Part shown: in pieces, positions 51,538 through 62,113 of the stretch | Position numbering within the stretch: the first letter of the stretch is position 1 | Layout of the letters: each line of letters starts with the position of its first letter | From: Rhodanobacter denitrificans | GTDB taxonomy: Bacteria > Pseudomonadota > Gammaproteobacteria > Xanthomonadales > Rhodanobacteraceae | Direction of reading: 5' to 3' | Assembly (NCBI RefSeq): GCF_003335105.1 | Contig: NZ_QFWQ01000007.1 | Span: 62,001-126,000, forward strand | Length of the DNA stretch: 64,000 nucleotides | The notes under the pieces: model-generated | What the model was told of the DNA's origin: nothing | The model's database searches: none | What the model saw: the letters and a program-made list of their open reading frames with translations, nothing else | Made by a program: the position numbers and the translations under genes

Positions 51538-52269
51538 TCAGGGCTTGCGCGGTGGGCGCTTGCGATGCACGACCAGCAGGATCACCACCGCGGCGAGCGC
51601 GAAGGTGAACCACTGGAACGCATAGGCGCGATGCCGTGCCGGCGGCATCGCGGAGAAATCGAGGGTATGCACGCGCACGTAGATCGAGGCCGGATCGGGA
51701 TCCAGCGCCAGCAACCGCGGATACAGCGGGCGGCCGAGGTCGTGCGCGATCTCCACCGGATCCAGGAAGATGCTGTTCTTCGGCCACTGTGTCTGCCGCG
51801 CCAGCGCATTGCCGCCCATCTCGAAGCCGGGCGGCGGCGGCGGCACGTACACGCCCTGCAGGCTCACCTCGCCGCCGGGCAGCGGCGGCAGCTGCGGCGT
51901 CTTGCCGTTGCCGTTGCCGGGCAGGAAGCCCAGGTCGACCAGCAGCAGCCGTGTCTGGCCGTCGACCGCCAGCGGCACGAATGCCTCCACGCCACCGAAA
52001 CTGTCGTGCTTCGGGTTGTCCAGCAGATACAGCCGGTCGGCCAGGTAACGGCCACGCACGCGCACCCGCGGAAAGCCGTCCGGCGGCGGCGTTTCGGCGA
52101 CCCTGGCGAAGTCCTGCAACGGCGCGTCCGCCGATGCGGCATACCGCCGCAGAAGTGCTTCCTTGAAGTCGGCGCGATGCAGCTGCCAGACGCCCAAACG
52201 CACGAACAGCAAGGCTCCGGCCGCTGTCAGCAGCAACGCCCACCAGGAGGGACGGCGAAACCCGCTCAC
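51538..52269 (-). CDS. SURF1-family cytochrome oxidase assembly protein
   Basis: A 243-residue protein with a membrane segment near each end (about 9-25 and 218-236) enclosing a periplasmic domain. Landmarks are FVRLGVWQLHRADFKEALL, FPRVRVRGRYLADRLYLLDN, LLLVDLGFLPGNGNG and the C-terminal HRAYAFQWFTFALAAVVI. SURF1 helps insert haem A into subunit I. GTG start by homology. Divergent from the DUF2909 gene. Confidence 0.92.
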   Translation of the reverse strand: MSGFRRPSWWALLLTAAGALLFVRLGVWQLHRADFKEALLRRYAASADAPLQDFARVAETPPPDGFPRVRVRGRYLADRLYLLDNPKHDSFGGVEAFVPLAVDGQTRLLLVDLGFLPGNGNGKTPQLPPLPGGEVSLQGVYVPPPPPGFEMGGNALARQTQWPKNSIFLDPVEIAHDLGRPLYPRLLALDPDPASIYVRVHTLDFSAMPPARHRAYAFQWFTFALAAVVILLVVHRKRPPRKP

Positions 52270-52292
52270 GCCGGGCGCCTGCCGGCGGCCGC

Positions 52293-52298
52293 TATACT
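52293..52298 (+). promoter_or_regulatory. TATACT -10-like box upstream of the DUF2909 gene
   Basis: A near-consensus -10 hexamer in the 59-bp SURF1/DUF2909 divergent gap, 30 bases before the GTG. No clear -35 box. Confidence 0.35.
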
Positions 52299-52328
52299 GG
52301 CCCTGTCGAACTGGATCGGATCAATCAC

Positions 52329-52544
52329 GTGGAAACCATCTATAAAATCGCGCTGGTGGTGGTGCTGCTGGTGGTGATCTTCAGCCTCGGCCAGGCGCTG
52401 TACTTCATGATGACCGACAAGGACGACGACCGCCGCACGGTGTGGGCGCTGACCCGCCGCATCGGCCTGTCGCTGCTGCTCATCGCCATGGTCGCATTCG
52501 GCATCTGGATGGGCTGGCTGCACCCGCACGACGTCGGTCAGTGA
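52329..52544 (+). CDS. DUF2909 twin-transmembrane protein
   Basis: A 71-residue protein with two membrane segments (about residues 5-27 and 44-64) and a charged loop TDKDDDRRTVWALTRRIG between them. It matches the DUF2909 'twin transmembrane' proteins that lie within cytochrome aa3 oxidase clusters of gamma- and beta-proteobacteria. Start is GTG. It is opposite in direction to its neighbours, ending at a strong bidirectional terminator. Role in oxidase assembly is suspected from context only. Confidence 0.88.
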   Translation: METIYKIALVVVLLVVIFSLGQALYFMMTDKDDDRRTVWALTRRIGLSLLLIAMVAFGIWMGWLHPHDVGQ

Positions 52545-52619
52545 TTGTAGCGGTTGCGCCGGCAACGCGCTCCCTCGGGGGGGGCGACCGCCAAGCCCAA
52601 CGGCCGCTGCGCCGGAATC

Positions 52620-52652
52620 AACAAAAAACCCGCCATCGGCGGGTTTTTTGTT
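52620..52652. terminator. Bidirectional terminator between DUF2909 and ctaE
   Basis: Perfect 15-bp arms AACAAAAAACCCGCC and GGCGGGTTTTTTGTT around ATC. The A-run and T-run on either side let it stop transcription from both directions, which suits the convergent DUF2909 and ctaE genes. Confidence 0.93.
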
Positions 52653-52735
52653 GGCCTTCGCGTGAGGGAGCCTGCGCTCTTGTGAAGAGTCCGGCCATGG
52701 ATGGCCGGTTTGGCTCTTCGCGAGAGGACCTCGCG

Positions 52736-53623
52736 TCAAAGAATGTAAACGAACATGAACAGGCCAAGCCACACCACGTCGACGAAGTGCCAGTACCAGG
52801 CCACCGCCTCGAAGCCGAAGTGGTGTTCCTTGTTGAAGTGGCCCTTCAGCACGCGCAGCCAGATCACCGCCAGCATGATCGTGCCCAGCGTCACGTGCAG
52901 GCCGTGGAAACCGGTGAGCAGGAAGAAGGTCGAGCCGTAGACGCCGCTGTGCAGGGTGAGGTTCAGCTCCTTGTACGCCTCCATGTACTCGTGTGCCTGG
53001 AAGTACAGGAAGGTGGCGCCCAGCAGCACGGTCAGACCGAGGAACAGCAGGATCCTGCCGCGGTGGCCCGCGCGCAGCGCATGGTGCGCGATCGTCACGG
53101 TAACGCTGGAGGTGAGCAGGATCAGCGTGTTCAGCAGCGGCAGCCCCCACGCCGGCACGGTGCGGAACGCGCCGCCGGCCTGCTCCGGACCGTTGCCGCC
53201 GTTGGCGCCCCAGGCCGCGGTGTAATCGCTCCACAGGAATTCGTGGGTCAGCACGCCGTGGCCGTGGCCGCCGAGCCATGGCACCGAGAACATGCGGATG
53301 TAGAACAGCGCGCCGAAGAACGCGCCGAAGAACATCACCTCGGAGAAGATGAACCACATCATGCCCATGCGGAACGAGGTGTCCACCTGGTGGTTGTAGT
53401 TGCCGCCCAGCGACTCGTTGATCACCGAGCGGAACCAGCCGAAGAACATGCCCAGCACGCCGATCACGCCGACGGTCAGCACGGTCTTGCCGAAGCCGGC
53501 GTCACCGGGCTCGGCGTTCAGCCAGTGCGCGGCACCGAACACGGTGATGAACATGACCACCGCGGCCACGAAAGGCCAGGTGCTCCTGGCTGGAACGAAG
53601 TAAGCGTCGTGCTGCTGACCCAT
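52736..53623 (-). CDS. ctaE: Cytochrome c oxidase subunit III
   Basis: A 295-residue membrane protein with seven segments. Landmarks are YFVPARSTWPFVAA at the start, MGMMWFIFSEVMFFGAFFGALFYIR, FLYFQAHEYMEAY, SGVYGSTFFLLTGFHGLHVTLGTIML and the end AVAWYWHFVDVVWLGLFMFVYIL. A conserved Glu sits in FIFSEVMFF. Start by homology. It is separated from ctaD only by a 47-residue gene; the expected cox11 is missing. Confidence 0.96.
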   Translation of the reverse strand: MGQQHDAYFVPARSTWPFVAAVVMFITVFGAAHWLNAEPGDAGFGKTVLTVGVIGVLGMFFGWFRSVINESLGGNYNHQVDTSFRMGMMWFIFSEVMFFGAFFGALFYIRMFSVPWLGGHGHGVLTHEFLWSDYTAAWGANGGNGPEQAGGAFRTVPAWGLPLLNTLILLTSSVTVTIAHHALRAGHRGRILLFLGLTVLLGATFLYFQAHEYMEAYKELNLTLHSGVYGSTFFLLTGFHGLHVTLGTIMLAVIWLRVLKGHFNKEHHFGFEAVAWYWHFVDVVWLGLFMFVYIL

Positions 53624-53738
53624 GGTGAGACCCCGTGGATTTCTCTTGATGACTTTTGCCCCGTCGTGCCGCCCGGGGAACTGCAGGCCGGTCGTCGAGC
53701 CGGACCGGTCGGAAAAACGTGTGGCGCCCGCGATACCT

Positions 53739-53882
53739 CTATTTCATCAGCATGATCTGCAGGAACGACAGCAGGAAGAACGCCAGCACGATCGACACCA
53801 GCACCGTCACGGTGCGCCGCACGCCCTTGCGGCGGTCTTCGCCGTCGTCGGCGGCAGGATGGTTCGCGGTGTGCTGGGTCAT
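53739..53882 (-). CDS. Small single-span protein between ctaD and ctaE (oxidase small assembly type)
   Basis: A 47-residue protein: hydrophilic N-terminus MTQHTANHPAADDGEDRRKG, then VRRTVTVLVSIVLAFFLLSF as one membrane segment and the end LQIMLMK. The codons are clean and the topology matches the very small proteins annotated as cytochrome oxidase small assembly proteins at this location in related genomes. It is too short to appear in most gene calls. The ribosome site is weak (CCGGA). Confidence 0.75.
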   Translation of the reverse strand: MTQHTANHPAADDGEDRRKGVRRTVTVLVSIVLAFFLLSFLQIMLMK

Positions 53883-53939
53883 TCCGGTTCGGTCCGTTGC
53901 GATGCCCCGGCCGGTGTGGCCGGGGCGTCGCGGTCAGGT

Positions 53940-55556
<1,617 letters not shown>

Positions 55557-55621
55557 GGCCTTGCACCTCTAACCTGGAATATTGAATGCGACTGCGGGAA
55601 ATAACGGGTGCCGGGCGGTGC

Positions 55622-56533
55622 TCAGCCCTGCTTGGCCACGGCGGGGGCGGCGACCTGCGCGGTTTGCGGCGCCGCAGCCGGCGCGGCGGAATGCGCCTCC
55701 TGCTCGGCCAGCCACTTGGCGAAATCCGCCTTGGACTTCACCACCACCACGATCGGCATGAAGCCGTGATCCTGCCCGCACAGCTCGGCGCACTGGCCGC
55801 GGTAGGTGCCAGGCGCGGTGAAGTTGGCCCACGCCGCGTTGATGATCCCGGGGATCGCGTCGATCTTCCAGCCGGTTGCCGGCACCCACCAGGAATGGAT
55901 CACGTCGCCGCTGGTGATCACGAAGCGGATCTTGGTGTCGACCGGCACCACCAGCGGCTTGTCGACGTTCAGCAGGTAGGTGCTTTCGTCGCCGACCTTG
56001 ACCGCGAACGGGTCCAGGCCGGAACCGAGCTGGCGGGTCTGGTCGCTCTGCGAGTCGAGCTTGGACATGAAGCCGACCTTGTCGATCGACTTGCCCATGT
56101 AGTCGACGTAGTCGTAGCGCCACTTCCACTGGTAACCGGTGACCTTGACGGTCATCTGCGAACCGGTGGTGTCGGCCCAGCTGGTGAGGCCGCCGGTGGC
56201 CAGGTAGGCCAGGGTAATCAGGATCAGCACCGGGATGGTCGTCCAGATCACCTCCACCGTGGTGTTGTGCGACCACTTCTCGGCGACCGCGCCGCGCGAC
56301 TTGCGGAAGCGGAACATCGCCACGAACATCGCGCCGAACACCAGCACGCCGATCACGGTGCACACGCCGAGCGCAATGTTGTTGAGGTGGTACGGCACCT
56401 GCGACCAGGTACTCGCGCCGCGCGCCATGTTCAGCTGCCACGGACCGGGGGCGGCCAGGGCCACGCTGCCGAACGATGCAAGGGCGAGGGCCGCCGCTGC
56501 CGTGAATGATCGCCTGATGCCGCCAGATGTCAT
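55622..56533 (-). CDS. ctaC: Cytochrome c oxidase subunit II
   Basis: A 303-residue protein with a signal peptide, two membrane segments (about 55-77 and 95-115) and a periplasmic cupredoxin domain with the CuA site: GDVIHSWWVPATG (His) and GQCAELCGQDHGFMPI (two Cys, Glu, His, Met). The C-terminus is an Ala/Pro-rich tail. AAGGTG six bases before the ATG decides against the GTG three codons upstream. No fused cytochrome c domain. First gene of the oxidase cluster. Confidence 0.96.
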   Translation of the reverse strand: MTSGGIRRSFTAAAALALASFGSVALAAPGPWQLNMARGASTWSQVPYHLNNIALGVCTVIGVLVFGAMFVAMFRFRKSRGAVAEKWSHNTTVEVIWTTIPVLILITLAYLATGGLTSWADTTGSQMTVKVTGYQWKWRYDYVDYMGKSIDKVGFMSKLDSQSDQTRQLGSGLDPFAVKVGDESTYLLNVDKPLVVPVDTKIRFVITSGDVIHSWWVPATGWKIDAIPGIINAAWANFTAPGTYRGQCAELCGQDHGFMPIVVVVKSKADFAKWLAEQEAHSAAPAAAPQTAQVAAPAVAKQG

Positions 56534-56553
56534 GTCTTGCACCTTTGTTGAAC

Positions 56554-57039
56554 CTACTTGCGTGGCTGCCCGTTGAAATCGGCCAGCAACACCATGAGTT
56601 TCTTCGACAGCTCGATGCGTTCCTGATCCGCCAGGAAAGCGCCGATCTCCAGCTCGCGCCCGTGCGACGACAACAGCAGGCGCCGACGCCCGTCGCCCGG
56701 CTCCAGCAGCACGCGCACCCAGTACGACTGGAAGCGCATGCGGCGGCGACCTGGCAGGGATCGCACCTCCAGCGACACGGCGTCGAGGGTGATGCGCTCA
56801 CTGCGGTCGCCGGCCCGCCAGGCCACGCTCAAGGCGACGGCCACGGCGGCGGATTCGACCAGGGCAAACAGCGGAGCGAACACATTCCCCTGCCATGCAC
56901 CCAAGCCGGCCGTTACCAGCACCAGGGCCACCAGAACCACGATCAAGCGACGCAGACCGCGCCGGCTGAGCATGCGATTGGGCTTGAGCCACATCGTCAC
57001 GCAGGGCAAGCCGGCGGTAGCTGGTCGAAGCACGATCAT
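56554..57039 (-). CDS. DUF2244 membrane protein
   Basis: A 161-residue protein with two adjacent membrane segments (about 30-50 and 52-74), then a soluble domain with ERITLDAVSLEVRSLPGRRRMRFQSYWVRVLLE, matching DUF2244. This family lies next to ctaC in many proteobacteria and is presumed to concern oxidase function, without proof. Start taken at MIVLRPATAGLP; longer or shorter in-frame starts (57096, 56994) are possible. Ends 20 bp before ctaC begins. Confidence 0.85.
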   Translation of the reverse strand: MIVLRPATAGLPCVTMWLKPNRMLSRRGLRRLIVVLVALVLVTAGLGAWQGNVFAPLFALVESAAVAVALSVAWRAGDRSERITLDAVSLEVRSLPGRRRMRFQSYWVRVLLEPGDGRRRLLLSSHGRELEIGAFLADQERIELSKKLMVLLADFNGQPRK

Positions 57040-57251
57040 GGGGACCCGGCGTGCCTGGAACACTGGAATGATAGGCCGCGGCGAGGCGGTGGGCAAGAAT
57101 GTCGCACCCCGATGATCTGGATCAGGCTTGCGCGCCGCCCCGGATGCTAGCCCGGCGGGGCTCGCGCAGCGCCACGATCCGCTCGCTTCCGCGGCGGCCG
57201 GCGTACAATCCGCGCCTCCCCTCCGCCACCGCGGATCCTCGTGACCTGCCC

Positions 57252-60200
57252 GTGACCCAGCCCATCCTCAGCCCCGAACTCCCCGTCGACAACACCCCCG
57301 CACGCGCGCGCATCACTGCCGCCTGGCTGCGCGACGAAACCGAAGCCGTCAACGACCTGCTCGCCCAGGCCACCCTGCCGCCCGTCGAACGCGAACAGGT
57401 GATCGACCTCGCCGCCGGCCTGGTCGCCCGCGTGCGCACCCGCGCGAAAGACCAGAGCGCGGTCGAATCCTTCATGCGCCAATACGACCTGTCCTCCGAG
57501 GAAGGCGTGCTGCTGATGTGCGTGGCCGAGGCGCTGCTGCGCATCCCGGACAAGGCCACCGCCGACAAGCTGATCCGCGACAAGCTGGGCGACGCCGACT
57601 GGAAGAAGCACCTGGGCCAGAGCGAGTCGCTGTTCGTCAACGCCTCAACCTGGGGCCTGATGCTCACCGGCCGCCTGGTGAACCTGGCCGAAGAGACGCG
57701 CCACGACTTCACCGGCGCGCTGAAGCGGCTGATCGGCCGCGCCGGCGAACCGGCGATCCGCCTCGCGGTGCGCCAGGCAATGCGCATCATGGGCCACCAG
57801 TTCGTGATGGGGCAGACCATCGACGAGGCGCTGGACCGCTGCGCGAAGAAGGAATACGCGGTCTACCGCTACTCCTACGACATGCTGGGCGAGTCCGCGC
57901 TCACCGCCGAAACCGCCGAGCGCTACCAGGAGGACTACCGCCGCGCGATCGCCGCGCTCGGTGCGCGCGGCCCATTTGCCAACCATACCGATGCCCCATC
58001 GATCTCGGTGAAGCTGTCCGCGCTGCACCCGCGCTACGAGGTGGCCAAGCGTGAGCTGGCCCGGCGCCAGCTCACCGAGAAACTGCTGGAACTGTCGCAG
58101 CTGGCGATGAAGCATGGCATCGCGCTGTCGGTCGACGCCGAGGAGGCCGACCGCCTCGAACTGTCGCTGGACATCATCGGCGACGTCTTCGCGCACCCCT
58201 CGCTGGCGGGCTGGAACGGCCTCGGCATCGTGGTGCAGGCGTACTCCAAGCGCACCCCGTTCGTGATCGACTGGCTGATCGAGACCGCGCGCAGCAGCGG
58301 CCGGCGCTGGTATGCGCGCCTGGTCAAGGGCGCCTACTGGGATGCCGAGATCAAGCGCGCGCAGGAGCAGGGACTGGCCGGCTATCCGGTGTACACGCGC
58401 AAGCCGAACACCGACGTGTCCTACCTCGCCTGCGCGCGCAAATTGTTCGATGCCGGCAGCGAGCTGATCTACCCGCAGTTCGCCACCCACAATGCGCACA
58501 CCATCGCCGCCGTGCACCACCTCGCGCACGGCCGGCCGTTCGAGTATCAGCGCCTGCACGGCATGGGCACCGACCTGTACGCGGAGGTGATCGGCAAGGA
58601 CAACCTGGACGTACCGTGCCGTGTCTATGCGCCGGTCGGCACGCACGAAGACCTGCTGCCGTACCTGGTGCGTCGCCTGCTCGAGAACGGCGCCAACACG
58701 AGCTTCGTCAACCGCGTGGTGGACGAGACGCTGCCGGTGCGCGAGCTGGTCGCCGATCCGTGCGAGACGGTGCGCCGCTTCGCCTCCATTCCGCATCCGC
58801 GCATCCCGCTGCCGGTGAACCTCTACGGCGAGAATGCCGTGCTGGCGCAGCATTCGAATTTTGTATCCAGGAAGAATTCCATGGGCGTCAATTTCTCCAA
58901 CGACAACGAACTGAAAGCGATGGCCGACACGGTCAACGCGAACGCCGGCCCGTGGACCGCCGGCCCGTTGGTGCCGGGTGCGACGGCCAACGGCCCGACC
59001 GTGCAGGTGACCAATCCCGCCGATCGCCGCCAGACCGTCGGCAGCTATGTCAGCGCCGACAGCGCCATCGTCGACAAGGCGCTGGCCAACGCGGTCGCCG
59101 CCCAGCCCGGCTGGGATCGCCTGCCCGCGGCCAGCCGCGCCGCGATCCTCGAACACGCCGCCGAACTGCTCGAGACGCGCCGCGGCGAGTTCATCGCGCT
59201 GTGCGTGCGCGAGGCCGGCAAGAGCCTGCCCGACGCGATCGCCGAGATCCGCGAGGCGGCCGATTTCCTGCGCTACTACGCCACCATGGCGCGCCGCCTG
59301 TTCGGCCAGCCCGAGCAGTTGCCCGGCCCCACCGGCGAGAGCAACCAGCTGTTCCTCAACGGCCGTGGCGTTTTCGTCTGCATCAGCCCGTGGAACTTCC
59401 CGCTGGCGATCTTCCTGGGCCAGGTCAGCGCCGCGCTGGCCGCCGGCAACAGCGTGATCGCCAAGCCGGCCGAGCAGACCTCGCTGATCGGCCACGCCGC
59501 GGTGAAACTGCTGCACGAGGCCGGCGTGCCGGTCGACGTGCTGCAGTACCTGCCCGGCGATGGCGCCACCGTGGGCGCGGCGCTGACGAAGGACCCGCGC
59601 GTATCCGGCGTCGCCTTCACCGGTTCCACCGAAACCGCCTGGGCGATCAACCGTGCGCTGGCCGCGCGCAACGCGCCGATCGCCGCGCTGATCGCCGAGA
59701 CCGGCGGCCAGAACGCGATGATCGCCGACTCCTCCGCCCTGCCCGAGCAGATCGTCAAGGATGTGATCGCCTCCGCGTTCCAGTCCGCCGGCCAGCGCTG
59801 CTCGGCCGCACGCGTGCTGTTCGTGCAGGAGGACATCGCCGACAAGGTCACCGCGATGCTGGCCGGCGCGATGGGCGAGCTGAAGGTGGGCGACCCGGGC
59901 CAGCTCTCCACCGACGTGGGCCCGGTGATCGACGAGGACGCCAGGCGCATCCTGGTCGATCACGCCGCGCGCATGGACACCGAGGCGAAGAAGATCGGCG
60001 GGGTCGCGCTCGACCCGGCGACCACCGCGCACGGCACCTTCTTTGCCCCGTGCGCCTACGAGATCGGTTCGCTGGCCACGCTGACCCGCGAGGTGTTCGG
60101 CCCGGTGCTGCACATCATCCGCTGGAAGGGCAGCGAGCTGGCCCAGGTGGTCGAGCAGATCAACGCCACCGGCTACGGCCTCACCCTGGGCGTGCACAGC

Positions 60201-60440
60201 CGCATCAACGACACCGTCGACTACATCAGCAGCCACGCCCGCGTCGGCAACTGCTACGTCAACCGCAACCAGATCGGCGCGGTGGTCGGCGTGCAGCCGT
60301 TCGGCGGCGAGAACCTGTCCGGCACCGGTCCCAAGGCCGGCGGCCCGCACTACCTGCTGCGCTTCGCCGGCGAGCGCACGCTCACCATCAACACCACCGC
60401 CGCCGGCGGCAATGCCTCGCTGCTGACGATCGGCGAGTGA
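57252..60440 (+). CDS. putA: Bifunctional proline dehydrogenase/delta-1-pyrroline-5-carboxylate dehydrogenase
   Basis: A 1062-residue enzyme converting proline to glutamate. The N-terminus lacks the ribbon-helix-helix DNA-binding domain of enterobacterial PutA, so it should be catalytic only. The proline dehydrogenase barrel contains YDMLGESALTAE, SVKLSALHPRYE and GRRWYARLVKGAYWDAEIKRAQ; the aldehyde dehydrogenase half contains SPWNFPLAIFLGQ, AETGGQNAMI (Glu) and SAGQRCSAARVL (catalytic Cys). GTG start by homology (TQPILSPELPVD); a TACAAT box lies about 45 bases upstream. A T-less 9-bp hairpin follows the stop. Confidence 0.96.
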   Translation: MTQPILSPELPVDNTPARARITAAWLRDETEAVNDLLAQATLPPVEREQVIDLAAGLVARVRTRAKDQSAVESFMRQYDLSSEEGVLLMCVAEALLRIPDKATADKLIRDKLGDADWKKHLGQSESLFVNASTWGLMLTGRLVNLAEETRHDFTGALKRLIGRAGEPAIRLAVRQAMRIMGHQFVMGQTIDEALDRCAKKEYAVYRYSYDMLGESALTAETAERYQEDYRRAIAALGARGPFANHTDAPSISVKLSALHPRYEVAKRELARRQLTEKLLELSQLAMKHGIALSVDAEEADRLELSLDIIGDVFAHPSLAGWNGLGIVVQAYSKRTPFVIDWLIETARSSGRRWYARLVKGAYWDAEIKRAQEQGLAGYPVYTRKPNTDVSYLACARKLFDAGSELIYPQFATHNAHTIAAVHHLAHGRPFEYQRLHGMGTDLYAEVIGKDNLDVPCRVYAPVGTHEDLLPYLVRRLLENGANTSFVNRVVDETLPVRELVADPCETVRRFASIPHPRIPLPVNLYGENAVLAQHSNFVSRKNSMGVNFSNDNELKAMADTVNANAGPWTAGPLVPGATANGPTVQVTNPADRRQTVGSYVSADSAIVDKALANAVAAQPGWDRLPAASRAAILEHAAELLETRRGEFIALCVREAGKSLPDAIAEIREAADFLRYYATMARRLFGQPEQLPGPTGESNQLFLNGRGVFVCISPWNFPLAIFLGQVSAALAAGNSVIAKPAEQTSLIGHAAVKLLHEAGVPVDVLQYLPGDGATVGAALTKDPRVSGVAFTGSTETAWAINRALAARNAPIAALIAETGGQNAMIADSSALPEQIVKDVIASAFQSAGQRCSAARVLFVQEDIADKVTAMLAGAMGELKVGDPGQLSTDVGPVIDEDARRILVDHAARMDTEAKKIGGVALDPATTAHGTFFAPCAYEIGSLATLTREVFGPVLHIIRWKGSELAQVVEQINATGYGLTLGVHSRINDTVDYISSHARVGNCYVNRNQIGAVVGVQPFGGENLSGTGPKAGGPHYLLRFAGERTLTINTTAAGGNASLLTIGE

Positions 60441-60631
60441 TCCCCCGCCGCAGCGGCTCGTGCCATCGAGCTGCTGCGGCGACGGTGTTCCGGTTCGGCA
60501 TGCGGGGCACCGCCGGGGATTGAAGCCGGCGCCGCCGCATGGGCCGGCCAGGTTCCGCGCCAAGCGCCTTGCATGCCATGCGCGGCTCCGCCAGTCTCGG
60601 TTCTGTACCCGAACGCAGAGCGCGCACGATC

Positions 60632-62041
60632 ATGACCGACCTCGACGATCTCGCTATCACCCTGCAGCACGTGCGCGGCGCGCAACTGCGCGACCCGATG
60701 CCGACCTGGCCGACCCGCGCAGAACGCCTGCGCAAGCTGGAAACGATGCTGCTCGAACAGCGTGCGGCGTTCGCCGCGGCGATCGACGCCGATTTCGGGC
60801 AGCGTCCGGTCGAGGAGACCGACCTGCTGGAGGTCTTTCCCAGCCTGTCGGCGGTGCGCCATGCGCTCGGCCACGGCCGACGCTGGATGAAGCCGCGGCG
60901 GCGCCTCGCCGGCCTGCTGTTCCTGCCTGCGCGCACCGAGCTGCGGCCGCAGCCGCGGGGCGTGGTCGGCATCATCGTGCCGTGGAACTACCCGCTGTAT
61001 CTGGCGGTCGGCCCGCTGGTCGACGCGCTGGTCGCCGGCAACCGCGTGATGCTGAAGATGAGCGAATACACGCCACGCTTCTCTGCGCTGTTCGCCGAGC
61101 AGGTGGCAAAGTATTTCCCCTCCGGCGAAGTGCTGGTCGTGACCGGCGACGCCGGAGTGGCGCAGGCGTTCTCCGCCCTGCCGTTCGACCATCTGCTGTT
61201 CACCGGTTCCACCGCCGTGGGCCATCACGTGATGCGCGCGGCCGCGGCCAACCTCACCCCGGTGACGCTGGAGCTGGGCGGCAAGTCGCCGGCGATCATC
61301 GGCCCCGGCGCGCGCTTCGGGCAGGCGGTGGAACGCATCATGTTCGGCAAGCTGGTCAACGCCGGACAGACCTGCATCGCGCCGGACTACGTGCTGCTGC
61401 CGCGCGCGCGCGTGGCGGAATTCGTCGAACTGGCGGGCCGGGTGATGGCCCGGATGTATCCGCGCCTGGGCGCGAACACGCAGTACGCCAGCATCGCCTC
61501 CGACCGCCAGTACCAGCGTCTGGCCGGCCTGCGCGACGATGCCGCGGCCGCAGGCGCGCAGGTGCATGCACTCGGTGAAACGGCGGAGGATCCGGCACGC
61601 CGGCTGCTTCCCCCGCAATTGCTGACCGGCGTCGACGACGGCATGGCGGTGATGCGCGAGGAGATCTTCGGCCCGCTGCTGCCGCTGCTGCCGTACGACT
61701 CGCTGGACGATGCCATCGCCCATGTCGCCGCGCGCCCGCATCCGCTGGCGCTGTACCTGTTCGAGAACGACCAGGCCCGCATTGACCAGGTGCTGGCGCG
61801 CACCCATGCCGGCGGCGTCAGCCTCAACGACACGCTGTACCACATCGCCCAGCACGATCTGCCATTTGGCGGTGTCGGCGCGTCCGGCATGGGTGGCTAT
61901 CACGGCGAGGCCGGCTTCCGCACCTTCTCGCACCTGAAACCGGTATTCCGCCAGGCGCGCTGGAACGGTGCCGGCCTGCTCAACCCGCCCTACGGCGCGC
62001 GCTTCCGGCGCCTGCTCGCCCTGCTGCTGCGCCGCGGTTGA
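60632..62041 (+). CDS. calB: Coniferyl aldehyde dehydrogenase-type ALDH
   Basis: A 469-residue NAD(P)-dependent aldehyde dehydrogenase of the class 3 group (CalB/fatty-aldehyde type). PRGVVGIIVPWNYPLYLAVGPLV binds the nucleotide, TLELGGKSPAII carries the general-base Glu, and NAGQTCIAPDYVLL the catalytic Cys. The end GGYHGEAGFRTFSHLKPVF matches this group, followed by a C-terminal basic/hydrophobic tail (RFRRLLALLLRRG) that may touch the membrane. The physiological aldehyde is uncertain. A terminator lies just downstream. Confidence 0.87.
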   Translation: MTDLDDLAITLQHVRGAQLRDPMPTWPTRAERLRKLETMLLEQRAAFAAAIDADFGQRPVEETDLLEVFPSLSAVRHALGHGRRWMKPRRRLAGLLFLPARTELRPQPRGVVGIIVPWNYPLYLAVGPLVDALVAGNRVMLKMSEYTPRFSALFAEQVAKYFPSGEVLVVTGDAGVAQAFSALPFDHLLFTGSTAVGHHVMRAAAANLTPVTLELGGKSPAIIGPGARFGQAVERIMFGKLVNAGQTCIAPDYVLLPRARVAEFVELAGRVMARMYPRLGANTQYASIASDRQYQRLAGLRDDAAAAGAQVHALGETAEDPARRLLPPQLLTGVDDGMAVMREEIFGPLLPLLPYDSLDDAIAHVAARPHPLALYLFENDQARIDQVLARTHAGGVSLNDTLYHIAQHDLPFGGVGASGMGGYHGEAGFRTFSHLKPVFRQARWNGAGLLNPPYGARFRRLLALLLRRG

Positions 62042-62057
62042 AATCCTTCGCACAAAA

Positions 62058-62085
62058 AAACCTCCCCGCCGGGGCGGGGAGGTTT
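62058..62085. terminator. Bidirectional terminator between calB and the FadL-like gene
   Basis: A 13-bp perfect stem AAACCTCCCCGCC/GGCGGGGAGGTTT with loop GG, preceded by an A-run (T-run on the other strand). It serves the convergent calB and FadL-like genes; the T-tract is better for the minus strand. Confidence 0.88.
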
Positions 62086-62113
62086 CACTTGCACGGTTAC
62101 GGCATGTCGGGGG

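Noticed and set aside
57645..60563. Long minus-strand open frame (972 codons) antisense to putA
   Set aside because: A mirror frame caused by high GC and third-position bias; its translation is His/Gln/Val/Arg-rich with no domains, while putA on the other strand is fully motif-supported.
60350..62053. Minus-strand open frame (567 codons) opposite calB
   Set aside because: Shadow of the aldehyde dehydrogenase, which has its active-site motifs on the plus strand.
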